The notes: generated from the sequence alone by a model not told the origin. Positions 25,139 through 33,203 are shown, counted from the first letter of the stretch. The stretch: DNA of 64,000 nucleotides from Streptomyces sp. MH60 (GCF_002939385.1 NZ_MULI01000001.1:248001-312000); one strand, 5' to 3'. Numbers and translations: made by a program.

Positions 25139-25630
25139 ATGGGAAAACTGACCGTGCTCGCCCTGCGCGCCGTGCTCGTGGCACTGCTCGCCGGCTCGGT
25201 GTTCGTGCAGACCGTGATGGCGGTCCTGCTGGCCGTCGACGTCGAGGACAGCGCCCTCTCCGGCCGGCTCGTCCCGATCCTCACGATCGTGGTCCTCGGC
25301 GTGGTGGCGGCCCAGGTCGTCCTGGTCTGCGTGTGGCGGCTGGTGACGATGGTGCGGCGCGGCACCGTCTTCTCCCTCGCCGCGTTCCGGCACGTACACC
25401 TGATCATCGGTGCGTTCGTGGCCGCCTCCCTGCTGGTGTTCGCGCTCGGGGTCGTCCTGGCCCCGGGCGAGGCCGTCGCCCCGGGCATCGTGCTCCTGCT
25501 GGGCGGAGCCGCGCTGGCCGTCTTCGGGGTGGCGCTCGTCGTCCTGGTGCTGCGGATGCTGCTCGCCCAGGCCGTCGCGCGGGACGTGGAGGCGTCGCGG
25601 ATGCGGGCCGAGCTGGCGGAGGTGATCTGA
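25139..25630 (+). CDS. DUF2975-type four-helix membrane protein
   Basis: 163 residues from the second of two adjacent ATGs, best placed behind GAAGGAG (25127-25133). Four hydrophobic segments are visible: about 6-32, 46-70, 88-110 and 116-145, with charged loops. The pattern is that of DUF2975 membrane proteins, which are regularly paired with a small YozG-like XRE regulator, as here. The stop TGA overlaps the ATG of the regulator (TGATG). Molecular role unknown; pairing suggests a membrane partner or target of the regulator. Confidence 0.8.
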   Translation: MGKLTVLALRAVLVALLAGSVFVQTVMAVLLAVDVEDSALSGRLVPILTIVVLGVVAAQVVLVCVWRLVTMVRRGTVFSLAAFRHVHLIIGAFVAASLLVFALGVVLAPGEAVAPGIVLLLGGAALAVFGVALVVLVLRMLLAQAVARDVEASRMRAELAEVI

Positions 25631-25887
25631 TGCCGATCGTCGTGGACATCGACGTGATGCTGGCCAGGCGGAAGATGTCCGTGGGCGAACTCGCGGAACG
25701 GGTCGGCATCACCCCCGCCAATCTGGCCGTGCTCAAGAACGGCCGCGCCAAGGCGGTGCGGTTCACCACGCTCGCGGCTCTGTGCGAGGTACTGGCATGC
25801 CAGCCGGGGGACCTGCTGCGCTGGGAGGCGGAAACACCGGAGGAGGCCGTACCCTCCGGGACGGCGTCCGCCGGTCCGGGCTCCTAG
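25630..25887 (+). CDS. Small XRE (Cro/CI-type) regulator, YozG-like
   Basis: 85 residues. The HTH occupies nearly the whole protein: VVDIDVMLARRKMSVGELAERVGITPANLAVLKNGRAKAVRFTTLAALCEVLACQPGDLLRWE, the typical form of the small XRE regulators paired with DUF2975 proteins. Coupled by start/stop overlap to the membrane gene before it. Probably binds the CTATCG-N5-CGATAG repeat at 25090-25106 and so represses its own operon. Confidence 0.88.
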   Translation: MPIVVDIDVMLARRKMSVGELAERVGITPANLAVLKNGRAKAVRFTTLAALCEVLACQPGDLLRWEAETPEEAVPSGTASAGPGS

Positions 25888-25915
25888 CTCCGGCGCGCCT
25901 CGACGGCGGCGGGGC

Positions 25916-26767
25916 TCACGGTCCGGCGGAGTCGGGCGCGGCCTGCCGCTCGCCGGCGTGCAGGGAGCCGAGGAGGGCCAGGGCGTGGGCCGACGGGCTG
26001 CCCGGCTCGGCGTGGTAGATGACGAGTTGCTGCCCCGGTGCGTCGCGGACGTCGAAGGACTGGTACGTCAGGGAGAGGGCGCCGACGTCCGGGTGGAGGA
26101 GCTGCTTGGCGTCCCGGGTCTTGCCGCGCACGGAGTGCTGCGCCCACAGGCGCCGGAACACGGCACTGTGCTCGGTGAGCGTGTCCACGAGCCGGCCCAG
26201 AGGCGGGTGGTCGGAGTCGTAGCCGGCCGCCTGGCGCAGGTTGGCGACCACGGCCTGGGCGGCCCGGTCCCAGTCCTGGTAGAACTGCCTGCCCGCCGGA
26301 TCGAGGAAGACCATGCGGGCCAGGTTGTCCGCGGGAGTGAAGGGGGCGAAGAGCGCGTCGGCCAGGGCGTTGGCGGCCAGCAGGTCGAGGGTGCGGCTCA
26401 TCACGAAGGCGGGGGTGTGGGCGTAGCCGTCCATCAGCTGGCGCAGTGCGGGACTGACCTGCTCGGTGACGTGCAGCGAGCCCCGGGTGGCCGGTGCCAC
26501 CCCGGCCAGGCGGTGCAGGTGGAGGTGAGCGTCCGTGTCGAGGAGCAGCGCGCGGCCGAGAGCGTCGAGCACCTGCGGCGAGGGGTGGCGCTCGCGGCCC
26601 TGCTCCAGCCGGGTGTAGTAGTCGGCGTTGACCCCGGCCAGAACGGCGACCTCCTCGCGGCGGAGCCCGGCCACTCTGCGCACGCCGTGACTCGCCATAC
26701 CGACGTCCTGCGGCCGCAGTCCGGCGCGCCGCGCGCGCAGGAATTCCCCGAGGTGGTTGTCGTCCAT
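25916..26767 (-). CDS. XRE family regulator with MmyB-like ligand-binding domain
   Basis: 283 residues. N-terminal HTH with the group signature VAGLRREEVAVLAGVNADYYTRLEQGRERHPSPQVLDALGRAL (about 30-75), then the MmyB-like PAS-fold domain (LLAANALADALFAPF, NLARMVFLDPAGRQFYQDWDRAAQAVVANLRQAAG, GALSLTYQSFDVRDAPGQQLVIYHAEPGSPSAHAL). These regulators are common in Streptomyces and usually control an adjacent reductase or hydrolase. It starts 66 bp after the metallo-hydrolase gene on the same strand and may share its transcript. Ligand unknown; fatty acid or fatty-acid-like ligands are proposed for relatives. Confidence 0.88.
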   Translation of the reverse strand: MDDNHLGEFLRARRAGLRPQDVGMASHGVRRVAGLRREEVAVLAGVNADYYTRLEQGRERHPSPQVLDALGRALLLDTDAHLHLHRLAGVAPATRGSLHVTEQVSPALRQLMDGYAHTPAFVMSRTLDLLAANALADALFAPFTPADNLARMVFLDPAGRQFYQDWDRAAQAVVANLRQAAGYDSDHPPLGRLVDTLTEHSAVFRRLWAQHSVRGKTRDAKQLLHPDVGALSLTYQSFDVRDAPGQQLVIYHAEPGSPSAHALALLGSLHAGERQAAPDSAGP

Positions 26768-26833
26768 GCCCCAAGGCTAGGCGATGGTCCGGTGAGCTTC
26801 CTGGGTGTACCGCACCCAGGAAGAGACCGGCCA

Positions 26834-27499
26834 TCACCTCGGCCACGTCGACGACACCGGCTTCACCGCCACCGACGCGCCCGGGGCCAGCCGGTGGTAG
26901 CGGGCCGGGACGCCCGGGCCCCGTTCGCCGAGGAAGCCCTCGACCATGGTCGTGCCGATGTCGTTGAGGGCGCCGTCGTGCACGGCGTAGGCATCGTGGG
27001 GCGCGACCTCGCGCACGTAGTCGATCAGATCGCCGACCGTGGACCAGGGCGCGTGCACGGGCAGCAGCAGCGTGTCGACGGGAGTGCCGGGGACGGTCAG
27101 GGCGTCGCCGGGGTGGAACAGGGACTCGTCCACCAGGAAGCCGATGTTGGGAATGCGCGGGACGTCCGGGTGGATGACCGCGTGCCAGGTCCCGTGGACC
27201 CGGACGTCGAAGCCCGCGACGCTGAAGGCGTCCCCGTCCCCGGTGGTGACGACCTGGGTGCCGAGGCCGTCCAGGCGCTTCGCGACCGAGGCGTCGGTCC
27301 AGATACGCAGCCCCGGACGCGCTGCTGCCGCCCGGCGCAGCACCTCCTCCGAGAAGTGGTCGAAGTGCTCGTGCGTGACGAGCACGGCGTCGGCGCCGTC
27401 CAACGCCCCGGGGTCGGTCAGGCCGCCCGGGTCGATGACCAGGCGGCGCCCGTCCTTCTCGAGCCGCACACACGCGTGACCGAACTTGGTGAGCTCCAT
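26834..27499 (-). CDS. MBL-fold metallo-hydrolase
   Basis: 221 residues from ATG 27499 (AAGGACG upstream); an ATG 7 codons earlier is possible. The zinc motif is THEHFDHF with H43, H45, D47 and H48; further ligands are H in GTWHAVIHPD and H in PVHAPW, and FHPGDAL supplies the bridging aspartate. KFGHACVRLEKDGRRLVIDPGG is the usual opening of UlaG/L-ascorbate-lactonase-like members. Divergent from a MarR gene with a perfect inverted repeat between them, so it is the regulator's likely target. Substrate unknown. Confidence 0.87.
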   Translation of the reverse strand: MELTKFGHACVRLEKDGRRLVIDPGGLTDPGALDGADAVLVTHEHFDHFSEEVLRRAAAARPGLRIWTDASVAKRLDGLGTQVVTTGDGDAFSVAGFDVRVHGTWHAVIHPDVPRIPNIGFLVDESLFHPGDALTVPGTPVDTLLLPVHAPWSTVGDLIDYVREVAPHDAYAVHDGALNDIGTTMVEGFLGERGPGVPARYHRLAPGASVAVKPVSSTWPR

Positions 27500-27526
27500 G
27501 ACAACGTCCTTCCTTTCCATCGCCTA

Positions 27527-27549
27527 GTTGTACAATCTAACTGTACAAC
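27527..27549. promoter_or_regulatory. MarR operator between divergent hydrolase and MarR genes
   Basis: GTTGTACA and TGTACAAC form a perfect 8-bp inverted repeat with a 7-bp AT-rich spacer, centred 28 bp from the hydrolase ATG and 43 bp from the MarR ATG. Size and position suit a MarR dimer. Confidence 0.7.
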
Positions 27550-27580
27550 GAGATGATGAAGATACGGCTAGGGTGACCCC

Positions 27581-28006
27581 ATGGACGAAGACGCGCTGGC
27601 TGAGGAACTACGGCGGTCGATCGGGGAGCTGGTCCGTGCGGTGCGAGCTGTGGACACCATGCCTCCCGGCGAGGCCGCCATCCTCGGATACCTCGACCGT
27701 GACGGCCCCTTGACGACGGCCGACCTCGCCCGTCTGCGCGGCGTCACCCACCAGTCGGCCGCCAAGTCGGTCAAGGACCTCTCCGCCGACGGCCTGGTCC
27801 ACAGCGAGCGGCACCCCGACGACGGCCGCAAGTTCCTGCTGCGCCTCACCGACGCCGGCCGCTCCCGCCTCCAGCGGGAACGCACCCTCCGCGCGGGTGC
27901 CCTCGGCACCGCCATCCGCGAGACCTTCGACCCCGACGAAAGGCGGCGGCTGAGCGAGTCCGTCGCCCTGCTGTCCCGGCTGACGGCCCACCTCACCGAA
28001 CACTGA
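27581..28006 (+). CDS. MarR family transcriptional regulator
   Basis: 141 residues. The winged helix is easily seen: LGYLDRDGPLTTADLARLRGVTHQSAAKSVKDLSADGLVHSERHPDDGRKFLLRLTDAGRSRL, with the DGRK wing typical of MarR. Long flanking helices supply dimerisation. It is divergent from the metallo-hydrolase, and the GTTGTACA inverted repeat lies between them. Repression relieved by a small phenolic or oxidative ligand is the usual mode; the ligand here is unknown. Confidence 0.9.
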   Translation: MDEDALAEELRRSIGELVRAVRAVDTMPPGEAAILGYLDRDGPLTTADLARLRGVTHQSAAKSVKDLSADGLVHSERHPDDGRKFLLRLTDAGRSRLQRERTLRAGALGTAIRETFDPDERRRLSESVALLSRLTAHLTEH

Positions 28007-28099
28007 CGGGGTCGGAGGCATGTCCACCCAGCCGGTCAGCGCCGGGGCGCGTGGGGCGCCGGTGCGCTGCGTTCCCGCCGGGTAGGCCGAGAAGCGACG

Positions 28100-28128
28100 T
28101 TGCCCCCGTATGGCATGGTCACTAGAGT
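28100..28128 (+). promoter_or_regulatory. Sigma70-type promoter for the VOC gene
   Basis: TTGCCC (28100-28105) and TAGAGT (28123-28128) are separated by exactly 17 bp, a good match to the Streptomyces housekeeping consensus. Transcription would start near 28135, leaving about 165 nt before the VOC start. Confidence 0.6.
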
Positions 28129-28135
28129 CGGTCGC

Positions 28136-28261
28136 GTGACTGCCGGGTCGGCCATGGGCCACGCACGAGTGGGGTTCCCGGCCTCGGCGTGAGCGCGAGG
28201 CGGGCAAGAGCCCCGCCGCCATCTCTCCGCGTCCCAGTGCCCGGCGCCCGCACAGGGCGCC
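28136..28261 (+). other. Structured 5' leader of the VOC gene with a possible 18-codon ORF
   Basis: A GTG at 28136, just where transcription should begin, opens an 18-codon frame ending at 28192. Downstream, GGCGCCC (28243-28249) and GGGCGCC (28255-28261) form a 7-bp hairpin with a 5-nt loop. The layout recalls leader-peptide attenuation, but nothing proves translation. Confidence 0.35.
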
Positions 28262-28300
28262 TCGTTCCAGCGGTTCCCACGACCGGAGACACACCTTCTG

Positions 28301-28729
28301 ATGTCCACTGACCAGCAGCCCACGCTTGCACCCGAACTGCCCCCTGGTGGCGTGCAGTTGAACCACACCGCCGTCTACGCGCACGACCGGCACCTGTCCG
28401 CCGAGTTCCTCTCCGCGGTCCTGGGCTTGACGGTCGGCGCCCCGTTCGGGCCGTTCCTGCCCCTCGATCTCGGCAACGGCGTGACGCTCGACTTCTACGA
28501 GAAGAGGGACGAGCCGATCCAGTCGCAGCACTATGCCTTCCTCGTCCCCGAAGAGCGGTTCGACGCCGTCATCGCCCGATTGGAGGCGCTCGGGGTCACC
28601 TACTACGCCGACCCCGGTCACACCGAACCCGGCCGGATCAACCGCCTGTTCGGTGGCCGCGGCGCCTATTTCGACGACCCGGACGGTCACAACATGGAGG
28701 TCATGACACGGCCTTACGTCCGCCCTTAG
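28301..28729 (+). CDS. VOC (glyoxalase/dioxygenase superfamily) protein
   Basis: 142 residues. The beta-alpha-beta-beta-beta repeats of the vicinal oxygen chelate fold are visible: VQLNHTAVYAHDRHLSAEFLSAVLGLTVG at the N-terminus with the first metal-side histidine, and RGAYFDDPDGHNMEVMTRPY at the end with histidine and glutamate ligand positions. Members isomerise or ring-open small molecules or bind and sequester antibiotics. The ATG has only a weak ribosome site (GGAG 14 nt away), so the internal GTG before VQLNH is an alternative start. It stands alone between a MarR gene and a convergent hydrolase. Confidence 0.8.
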   Translation: MSTDQQPTLAPELPPGGVQLNHTAVYAHDRHLSAEFLSAVLGLTVGAPFGPFLPLDLGNGVTLDFYEKRDEPIQSQHYAFLVPEERFDAVIARLEALGVTYYADPGHTEPGRINRLFGGRGAYFDDPDGHNMEVMTRPYVRP

Positions 28730-28748
28730 GGAGCGCGTTCGGTTGTGG

Positions 28749-29666
28749 TCACCCCGCCAGGTGCTTGCCGAAGAACCCGGCGAGCTCCGCGACGGCGGGG
28801 GTGACGTATTCGTCCTTGTCGTACAGGTCGATATGGGTGGCACCCTCGATGACGACCAGTTCCTTGGGCTCGGCCGCCCGCTCTATCGCTTCCCGGCTGA
28901 AGTAGCCGCTCTCCGCCTCCGAACCGATGATCATTAGCAGAGGACGCGGGGCGATGAGCCGGATCATCGCGTACGAGTCGTACTGGGCGAGTTGGTCGAT
29001 GCTGCGCAGCACCCATCCCTGGACCGCCCGGCGGTGGTATCCGCGCGGGGTGCAGTAGTACTCGAACGTCTCCCGGAACTGCGTGGTGGCAGTCTCCAGC
29101 AGTTCCCCGGCGTTGTCGGGAATCCAGGCCACCGTCTCCGGAGCCGCACCGCATGCCTCGGCGGTACGCGCCGCCGAGGCCTGATCGAGCAGGACCTGGA
29201 GGACGGCCGGGTCCTGGTCGCGGCCCAGTCCCTCACGGAAGGCCGAGCCGAGGTCCACGGCACTGACCGTGGCGACGGCTTTGATGCGGTGGTCGGTCTG
29301 GGCGGCGTAGGGGACGTACCCGCCGGACGCACAGATGCCCAGAGCCCCGATGCGCTCCGGGTCGATGTCGTCACGCGTCGTCAGGTAGGTCACGGCGGAC
29401 TTGATGTCCTCGGCTCGCTGGAACGGGTTCTCCATCCCACGCGGCTCACCCTCGCTCTCGCCCTGGTAGCCGGCATCGAAGACGAGCGCTGCGCATCCGT
29501 CCCGCGCCAGACGCTCGGCGTAGACACTCGGGCTCTGCTCCTTCACACCGCCTCCCGGATGGGAGATGACAACGGCCGGCAGTCGTCCGTCGACGTGCCC
29601 GTCGGGGGCGAAGAGAATGCCGACGAGAGCAAGACCATTGCTGGGGAAGGTGACGCTGGTTTTCAC
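28749..29666 (-). CDS. Alpha/beta hydrolase, dienelactone-hydrolase/acetyl-xylan-esterase-like
   Basis: 305 residues from GTG 29666, AGGAG 10 nt upstream. Nucleophile elbow GICASGGY gives S114; VVISHPGGGVKEQSPSVYAERLARDGCAALVFDAGYQGESEG holds the oxyanion side, and the C-terminal GATHIDLYDKDE supplies the histidine. The early helix-strand order matches the UPF0227/DLH-like hydrolases often found beside MmyB-type regulators in Streptomyces. It is divergent from such a regulator across 238 bp, so it is probably its target. Substrate unknown. Confidence 0.85.
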   Translation of the reverse strand: MKTSVTFPSNGLALVGILFAPDGHVDGRLPAVVISHPGGGVKEQSPSVYAERLARDGCAALVFDAGYQGESEGEPRGMENPFQRAEDIKSAVTYLTTRDDIDPERIGALGICASGGYVPYAAQTDHRIKAVATVSAVDLGSAFREGLGRDQDPAVLQVLLDQASAARTAEACGAAPETVAWIPDNAGELLETATTQFRETFEYYCTPRGYHRRAVQGWVLRSIDQLAQYDSYAMIRLIAPRPLLMIIGSEAESGYFSREAIERAAEPKELVVIEGATHIDLYDKDEYVTPAVAELAGFFGKHLAG

Positions 29667-29904
29667 GGACTGTGGCTCCTGGTACGGAAGGATGGGTGAG
29701 GAATGCGACCGCGGACGGCACGCATCTCTGCGGCCGGACCGTGCCAGGTCATTCGCTGCCGGGCAGCCCGTCCGGCGGCCGTGGCACCGACACTCGCACG
29801 CGGCATGCGAGTGGATAAGTGGCCCCTGCTGTCCCCGGACCCCGCTTTCCTGGGACACGGCAGACCCACTGTCACAGGGCCGGTGGGCTGCCACACTGGT
29901 CCCC

Positions 29905-30774
29905 ATGAGCAGCAGCAACACCCGCGACAGTGAACTGGGCGCCTTCCTGAGGGCGCGGCGTACAGAGCTGAGTCCGGCCGAAGCGGGGCTGCCTGACGGG
30001 ACCGGCAGGCGCAGGGTCAGGGGTCTGCGCCGCGAGGAGGTGGCGTCGCTGGCGTCGATCAGCCCCGACTACTACACACGCCTGGAGCAGGGTCGCCGCC
30101 TTGGGTCCGAACCAGTCCTGAACACCCTCGCGCGTGTCCTGCGGCTCGACGACGGCGAGCGCGCCTACCTGTTCGAATTGTCCGGCCGGGATGCCGCCCG
30201 TCCGCGTCGGCGCACCGCACAGCAGGTCCAGCCGCAATTGCGGCGCCTCCTGGACGACCTCTCCAGCACACCGGCCGTCATCCTTGGCCGACGCACGGAC
30301 ATCCTCGCCTGGAATGCCATGGCGGCCACCCTGTTCACCGACTTCGCGCCGATCCCGGAGAAGAACCGCAACTTCGTACGCCTCGTCTTCTGCGAGCCGG
30401 CCATCAAAGCGCTGTATCAAGACTGGGAGTGGGCAGCGCAGATGACCCTTGCGCAGTTGCGCATGGAGGCCGTCCGCGATCCGAAGGATCCACGACTCGT
30501 CGAGCTGGTGGGCGAATTGTCGCTCCAGGACCCCGACTTCCGGCGCTGGTGGGGGACCCATCGCGTCGCCGCCCAGAAGTCAGGCACGAAAGTGCTGAAC
30601 CACCCGGTCGTCGGTCCGCTCACTCTCGACTGGTCCTTCCTCACCTCCACCGACGACCCCGACCAGCAGCTCATCACGCTGACCGCAGAGCCCGGCACGA
30701 CCAGTCATGACCGCCTGCGCCTCCTCGCATCGCGGACCACGGCAATCGCCAACCGTCAGGAAGCCGACCGGTAG
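29905..30774 (+). CDS. XRE family regulator with MmyB-like ligand-binding domain
   Basis: 289 residues from ATG 29905; no ribosome site is visible and the message may be leaderless. HTH RRVRGLRREEVASLASISPDYYTRLEQGRRLGSEPVLNTLARVL (about 34-77), then the MmyB-like domain (DILAWNAMAATLFTDFAPIPEKNRNFVRLVFCEPAIKALYQDWEWAAQ, KVLNHPVVGPLTLDWSFLTSTDDPDQQLITLTAEPGT). It is a paralogue of the regulator at 25916-26767. Divergent from the alpha/beta hydrolase gene, its probable target. Confidence 0.88.
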   Translation: MSSSNTRDSELGAFLRARRTELSPAEAGLPDGTGRRRVRGLRREEVASLASISPDYYTRLEQGRRLGSEPVLNTLARVLRLDDGERAYLFELSGRDAARPRRRTAQQVQPQLRRLLDDLSSTPAVILGRRTDILAWNAMAATLFTDFAPIPEKNRNFVRLVFCEPAIKALYQDWEWAAQMTLAQLRMEAVRDPKDPRLVELVGELSLQDPDFRRWWGTHRVAAQKSGTKVLNHPVVGPLTLDWSFLTSTDDPDQQLITLTAEPGTTSHDRLRLLASRTTAIANRQEADR

Positions 30775-30901
30775 CGCTCTGCCGCCGGTCCGCTTGGCCC
30801 CGCGAGCAGGGCGGTCATCACGAGGGCGACGCCCACAACGGTGCGACCGCGTACCCAGGGAGGTGTGGTGCGTGGCCCGCTGGAGGGGGTGGCCGAGTAG
30901 G

Positions 30902-31396
30902 TCAGAAATGGGTGGTGATTCCGAAAGCCTGCCGGAGTTGGGCCATGTCGTGACGGTCGTGGTCAGCCGGTTCGTAGCCCTGGTGGAAATAGACCTGCTG
31001 TTCTGGTGACAGGCACGGGACGGTGGAACCCAGGATCGTGCCGGTGACGAAGCACGACGCGGGATAGACGAACGGCTGCTCAGGGTCGGGAGACGCCTGC
31101 ACCGCGGAGCCGTCCGCAGCGAAGACCAGCGGGTGAAGATCCACCTCTTGCCCTTGCGGGTTGGTGACGACGAACCGCACGGGGCGCAAGTCGAGGGTCT
31201 CGACGAATCCTGCGTCCGCGAGAGCTGCCACGGCTGCCGGTTCCTGGTTCTCGCGGTGCATCAGGTCCAGGTCACGGTGGGGGCGGGTCTGCCGGCCGAC
31301 CAAGGCATCGATGCCCCAGCCGCCGCCGACCCAGATGTCGACGTCAACCTTTTTCAGCAGGGCGAGGATGGACAGTACGTCCTTGGCCGTCAGCAC
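30902..31396 (-). CDS. Aminoglycoside/lincosamide-type nucleotidyltransferase
   Basis: 164 residues. The antibiotic nucleotidyltransferase signature is plain: IWVGGGWGIDALVGRQTRPHRDLDLMH, with GGWGID at 25-30 and the metal-binding D42 and D44 (RDLDL). Size and layout fit the ANT(2'')-Ia/LnuA-like domain family, which adenylylates aminoglycosides or lincosamides. Stand-alone homologues without known resistance are frequent in Streptomyces, so resistance is not proven. A second acidic residue is likely in QEVDLHPLVF. The gene sits alone, minus strand, between an XRE regulator and an SDR gene. Confidence 0.8.
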   Translation of the reverse strand: MLTAKDVLSILALLKKVDVDIWVGGGWGIDALVGRQTRPHRDLDLMHRENQEPAAVAALADAGFVETLDLRPVRFVVTNPQGQEVDLHPLVFAADGSAVQASPDPEQPFVYPASCFVTGTILGSTVPCLSPEQQVYFHQGYEPADHDRHDMAQLRQAFGITTHF

Positions 31397-31592
31397 CTGC
31401 GCAGGCTAGCGCGGGCCGACACGCGCCGGCCACGGTACCGTGCTTCGATGCCCGTCTCCGGCTGCAGACCGAGACCCGGCATGGGTAGGTGTGGGCCCAC
31501 TGACTTCTTCGTCCGCTGCTTGCCCGGCTGCCTCTCGCGGGGAATCGTGCGAAGCCGCCCGGTCCGGGGCGGGCGGGTGTGGTGACGGCAGG

Positions 31593-32564
31593 TCAGAGGC
31601 GGAGCAGACCGGTGGAGACGGCCCAGAGGCGCTCGGCGGTGGCGGGGTCGAGCGCCCACTCCTTGACACCGTGCGGGTGTCGCGCGAGGTCGGCGTCGTC
31701 GGGCACGGTGTAGGCCTCCTGCGCGTCATCGAGATAGTGGCCTCCGGAGTGGGCGAACTCGGGGGCGATGGCCGCGACGAGCGTGGTGGCGGCCCCCTGC
31801 TCAACCGTTTTGTAGGTGAAGACTCCGGCGGCCTCGGCCGCGTCCAGCGACGCCTTCTGTTCCGGCGTGAAGTGCCGCTGCAACCCCGTCGCGACACCGC
31901 CGGGGTTCACCGCGTTGGCCACGATCCCGTCGGACGCCCACAGACGGGTCGCCTCGACCGCGAAGAGGGAGTTCGCCGTCTTCGACTGGGCGTAGGCGAT
32001 CTGCGGGTCGTAGTCGCGGTGCTCGAAGTGGAGGTCGTCGAAGTCGACGCCGGACCGCATGTGTGCCGTCGAACTGACCGAGACGATCCGTGCCCCGTCG
32101 CGGTCGGCCGCTCCCCGGGCCAGGGCATGGTGCAGTCCGGTGGCCAGGGCGAAGTGGCCGAGGTGGTTCGTCGCGAACTGCAACTCCCAGCCCTCATAGG
32201 TCCGTTCGAGGCCGCCGGTGACCACGCCGGCGTTGTTCACGAGCAGGTGGAGCGGGCCGCTCCACACGTCGACGAACCGGGCGACGCTGTCCCGGTCGGC
32301 GAGGTCGAGCCGGACGACGCGGGGCCGGAACCCACCGGTCGACTTCCCGATCGTCTCGGCGACGGTGTCACCCGCGGCCGTGTTCCGGACGGCGAGCGTC
32401 ACTTCCGCCCCCGCGGCGGTCAGCGCACGAGCCGTCTCGATGCCGAGTCCGGAGGAGGCTCCCGTGACGATCGCGCGAACACCGGCGAGGTCGATGTCCT
32501 CCAGCACCTCGTCCGCCGTGCTGGAGGAAGTGAAGGGCGTGGAGATGAGCCGGCGGGTATCCAT
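31593..32564 (-). CDS. Short-chain dehydrogenase/reductase (SDR), retinol-dehydrogenase-like
   Basis: 323 residues from ATG 32564. Cofactor loop VTGASSGLGIETARAL (about 34-49), LDLADRDSV, LLVNNAGVV (NNAG), SVSSTAHM with the catalytic serine, and YAQSKTANSLFA (YxxxK). The long N-terminus and C-terminus fit the WW-oxidoreductase/retinol-dehydrogenase-like SDRs. Divergent from a TetR gene with a 10-bp inverted repeat between them, so it is under that repressor. Substrate unknown, presumably a ketone or aldehyde. Confidence 0.88.
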   Translation of the reverse strand: MDTRRLISTPFTSSSTADEVLEDIDLAGVRAIVTGASSGLGIETARALTAAGAEVTLAVRNTAAGDTVAETIGKSTGGFRPRVVRLDLADRDSVARFVDVWSGPLHLLVNNAGVVTGGLERTYEGWELQFATNHLGHFALATGLHHALARGAADRDGARIVSVSSTAHMRSGVDFDDLHFEHRDYDPQIAYAQSKTANSLFAVEATRLWASDGIVANAVNPGGVATGLQRHFTPEQKASLDAAEAAGVFTYKTVEQGAATTLVAAIAPEFAHSGGHYLDDAQEAYTVPDDADLARHPHGVKEWALDPATAERLWAVSTGLLRL

Positions 32565-32570
32565 GCCGCC

Positions 32571-32600
32571 ACTATACGAACTAGACGATATTTGTATAGT
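32571..32600. promoter_or_regulatory. TetR operator between SDR and TetR genes
   Basis: ACTATACGAA (32571-32580) and TTTGTATAGT (32591-32600) are inverted copies matching at 9 of 10 positions with a 10-bp spacer. The site begins 6 bp from the SDR start codon and lies in the AT-rich promoter gap. Confidence 0.65.
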
Positions 32601-32627
32601 GCGGTTGGCGCTCGTATGCTGGCCCCC

Positions 32628-33203
32628 ATGAACAGTTCCGACGCCGGCCGACCGCCCTCGACAGGTGCCGATGCCGACCGTCGAACCATGGTCCTGGAGT
32701 CCGCCATGGCCACGTTCGCACGGTTCGGCTACCGGAAGACGTCGATGGAGGACGTGGCGCGTGCTGCGCACATCTCCCGGCCCGGGCTCTATTTCCTCTT
32801 CTCCTCGAAGGAGGCCCTGTTCCGAGCCGCGGTGACCCAGGCGCTGGGCCGCGACATCACCGCGGTCGAACAGGTCCTGTCCGACCGTGGCCGCCCCCTG
32901 TCGGAGCGTCTCGTCGAAGCGTTCGACCAGTGGGCGGGCCGTTACGTCGGCGGCCCGCTGACGCACGATGCCGCGACGGTCATCGACGACCATCCCGACA
33001 TCCTCGGAGAGATCGTCGAGACCACGCCGCGACGTTTCGAGCAACTGATCACCGACGCGATCGCCGCCGAGTCAGGACGAGAGGCGGCCCTCCCTGTCGC
33101 ACAGACGTTGATCAGCGCATCGATCGGCCTCAAACATCAGGTCGCGTCGAGGGAGTCGTACCTCGAACGTCTGGCGGCCGCCGTCGGTCTCCTGGTGCGC
33201 TGA
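32628..33203 (+). CDS. TetR family transcriptional regulator
   Basis: 191 residues. HTH at about 22-65: LESAMATFARFGYRKTSMEDVARAAHISRPGLYFLFSSKEALFRA. The rest is a helical ligand domain of typical size. Divergent from the SDR gene at 31593-32564, with the ACTATAC inverted repeat between them; repression of that SDR and of itself is the natural reading. Confidence 0.9.
   Translation: MNSSDAGRPPSTGADADRRTMVLESAMATFARFGYRKTSMEDVARAAHISRPGLYFLFSSKEALFRAAVTQALGRDITAVEQVLSDRGRPLSERLVEAFDQWAGRYVGGPLTHDAATVIDDHPDILGEIVETTPRRFEQLITDAIAAESGREAALPVAQTLISASIGLKHQVASRESYLERLAAAVGLLVR

Noticed and set aside
22213..25887. 1200-codon plus-strand open frame across tap-tpg
   Set aside because: Antisense shadow of two well-recognised genes; the only real part is its last 86 codons, which are the XRE regulator in the same frame.
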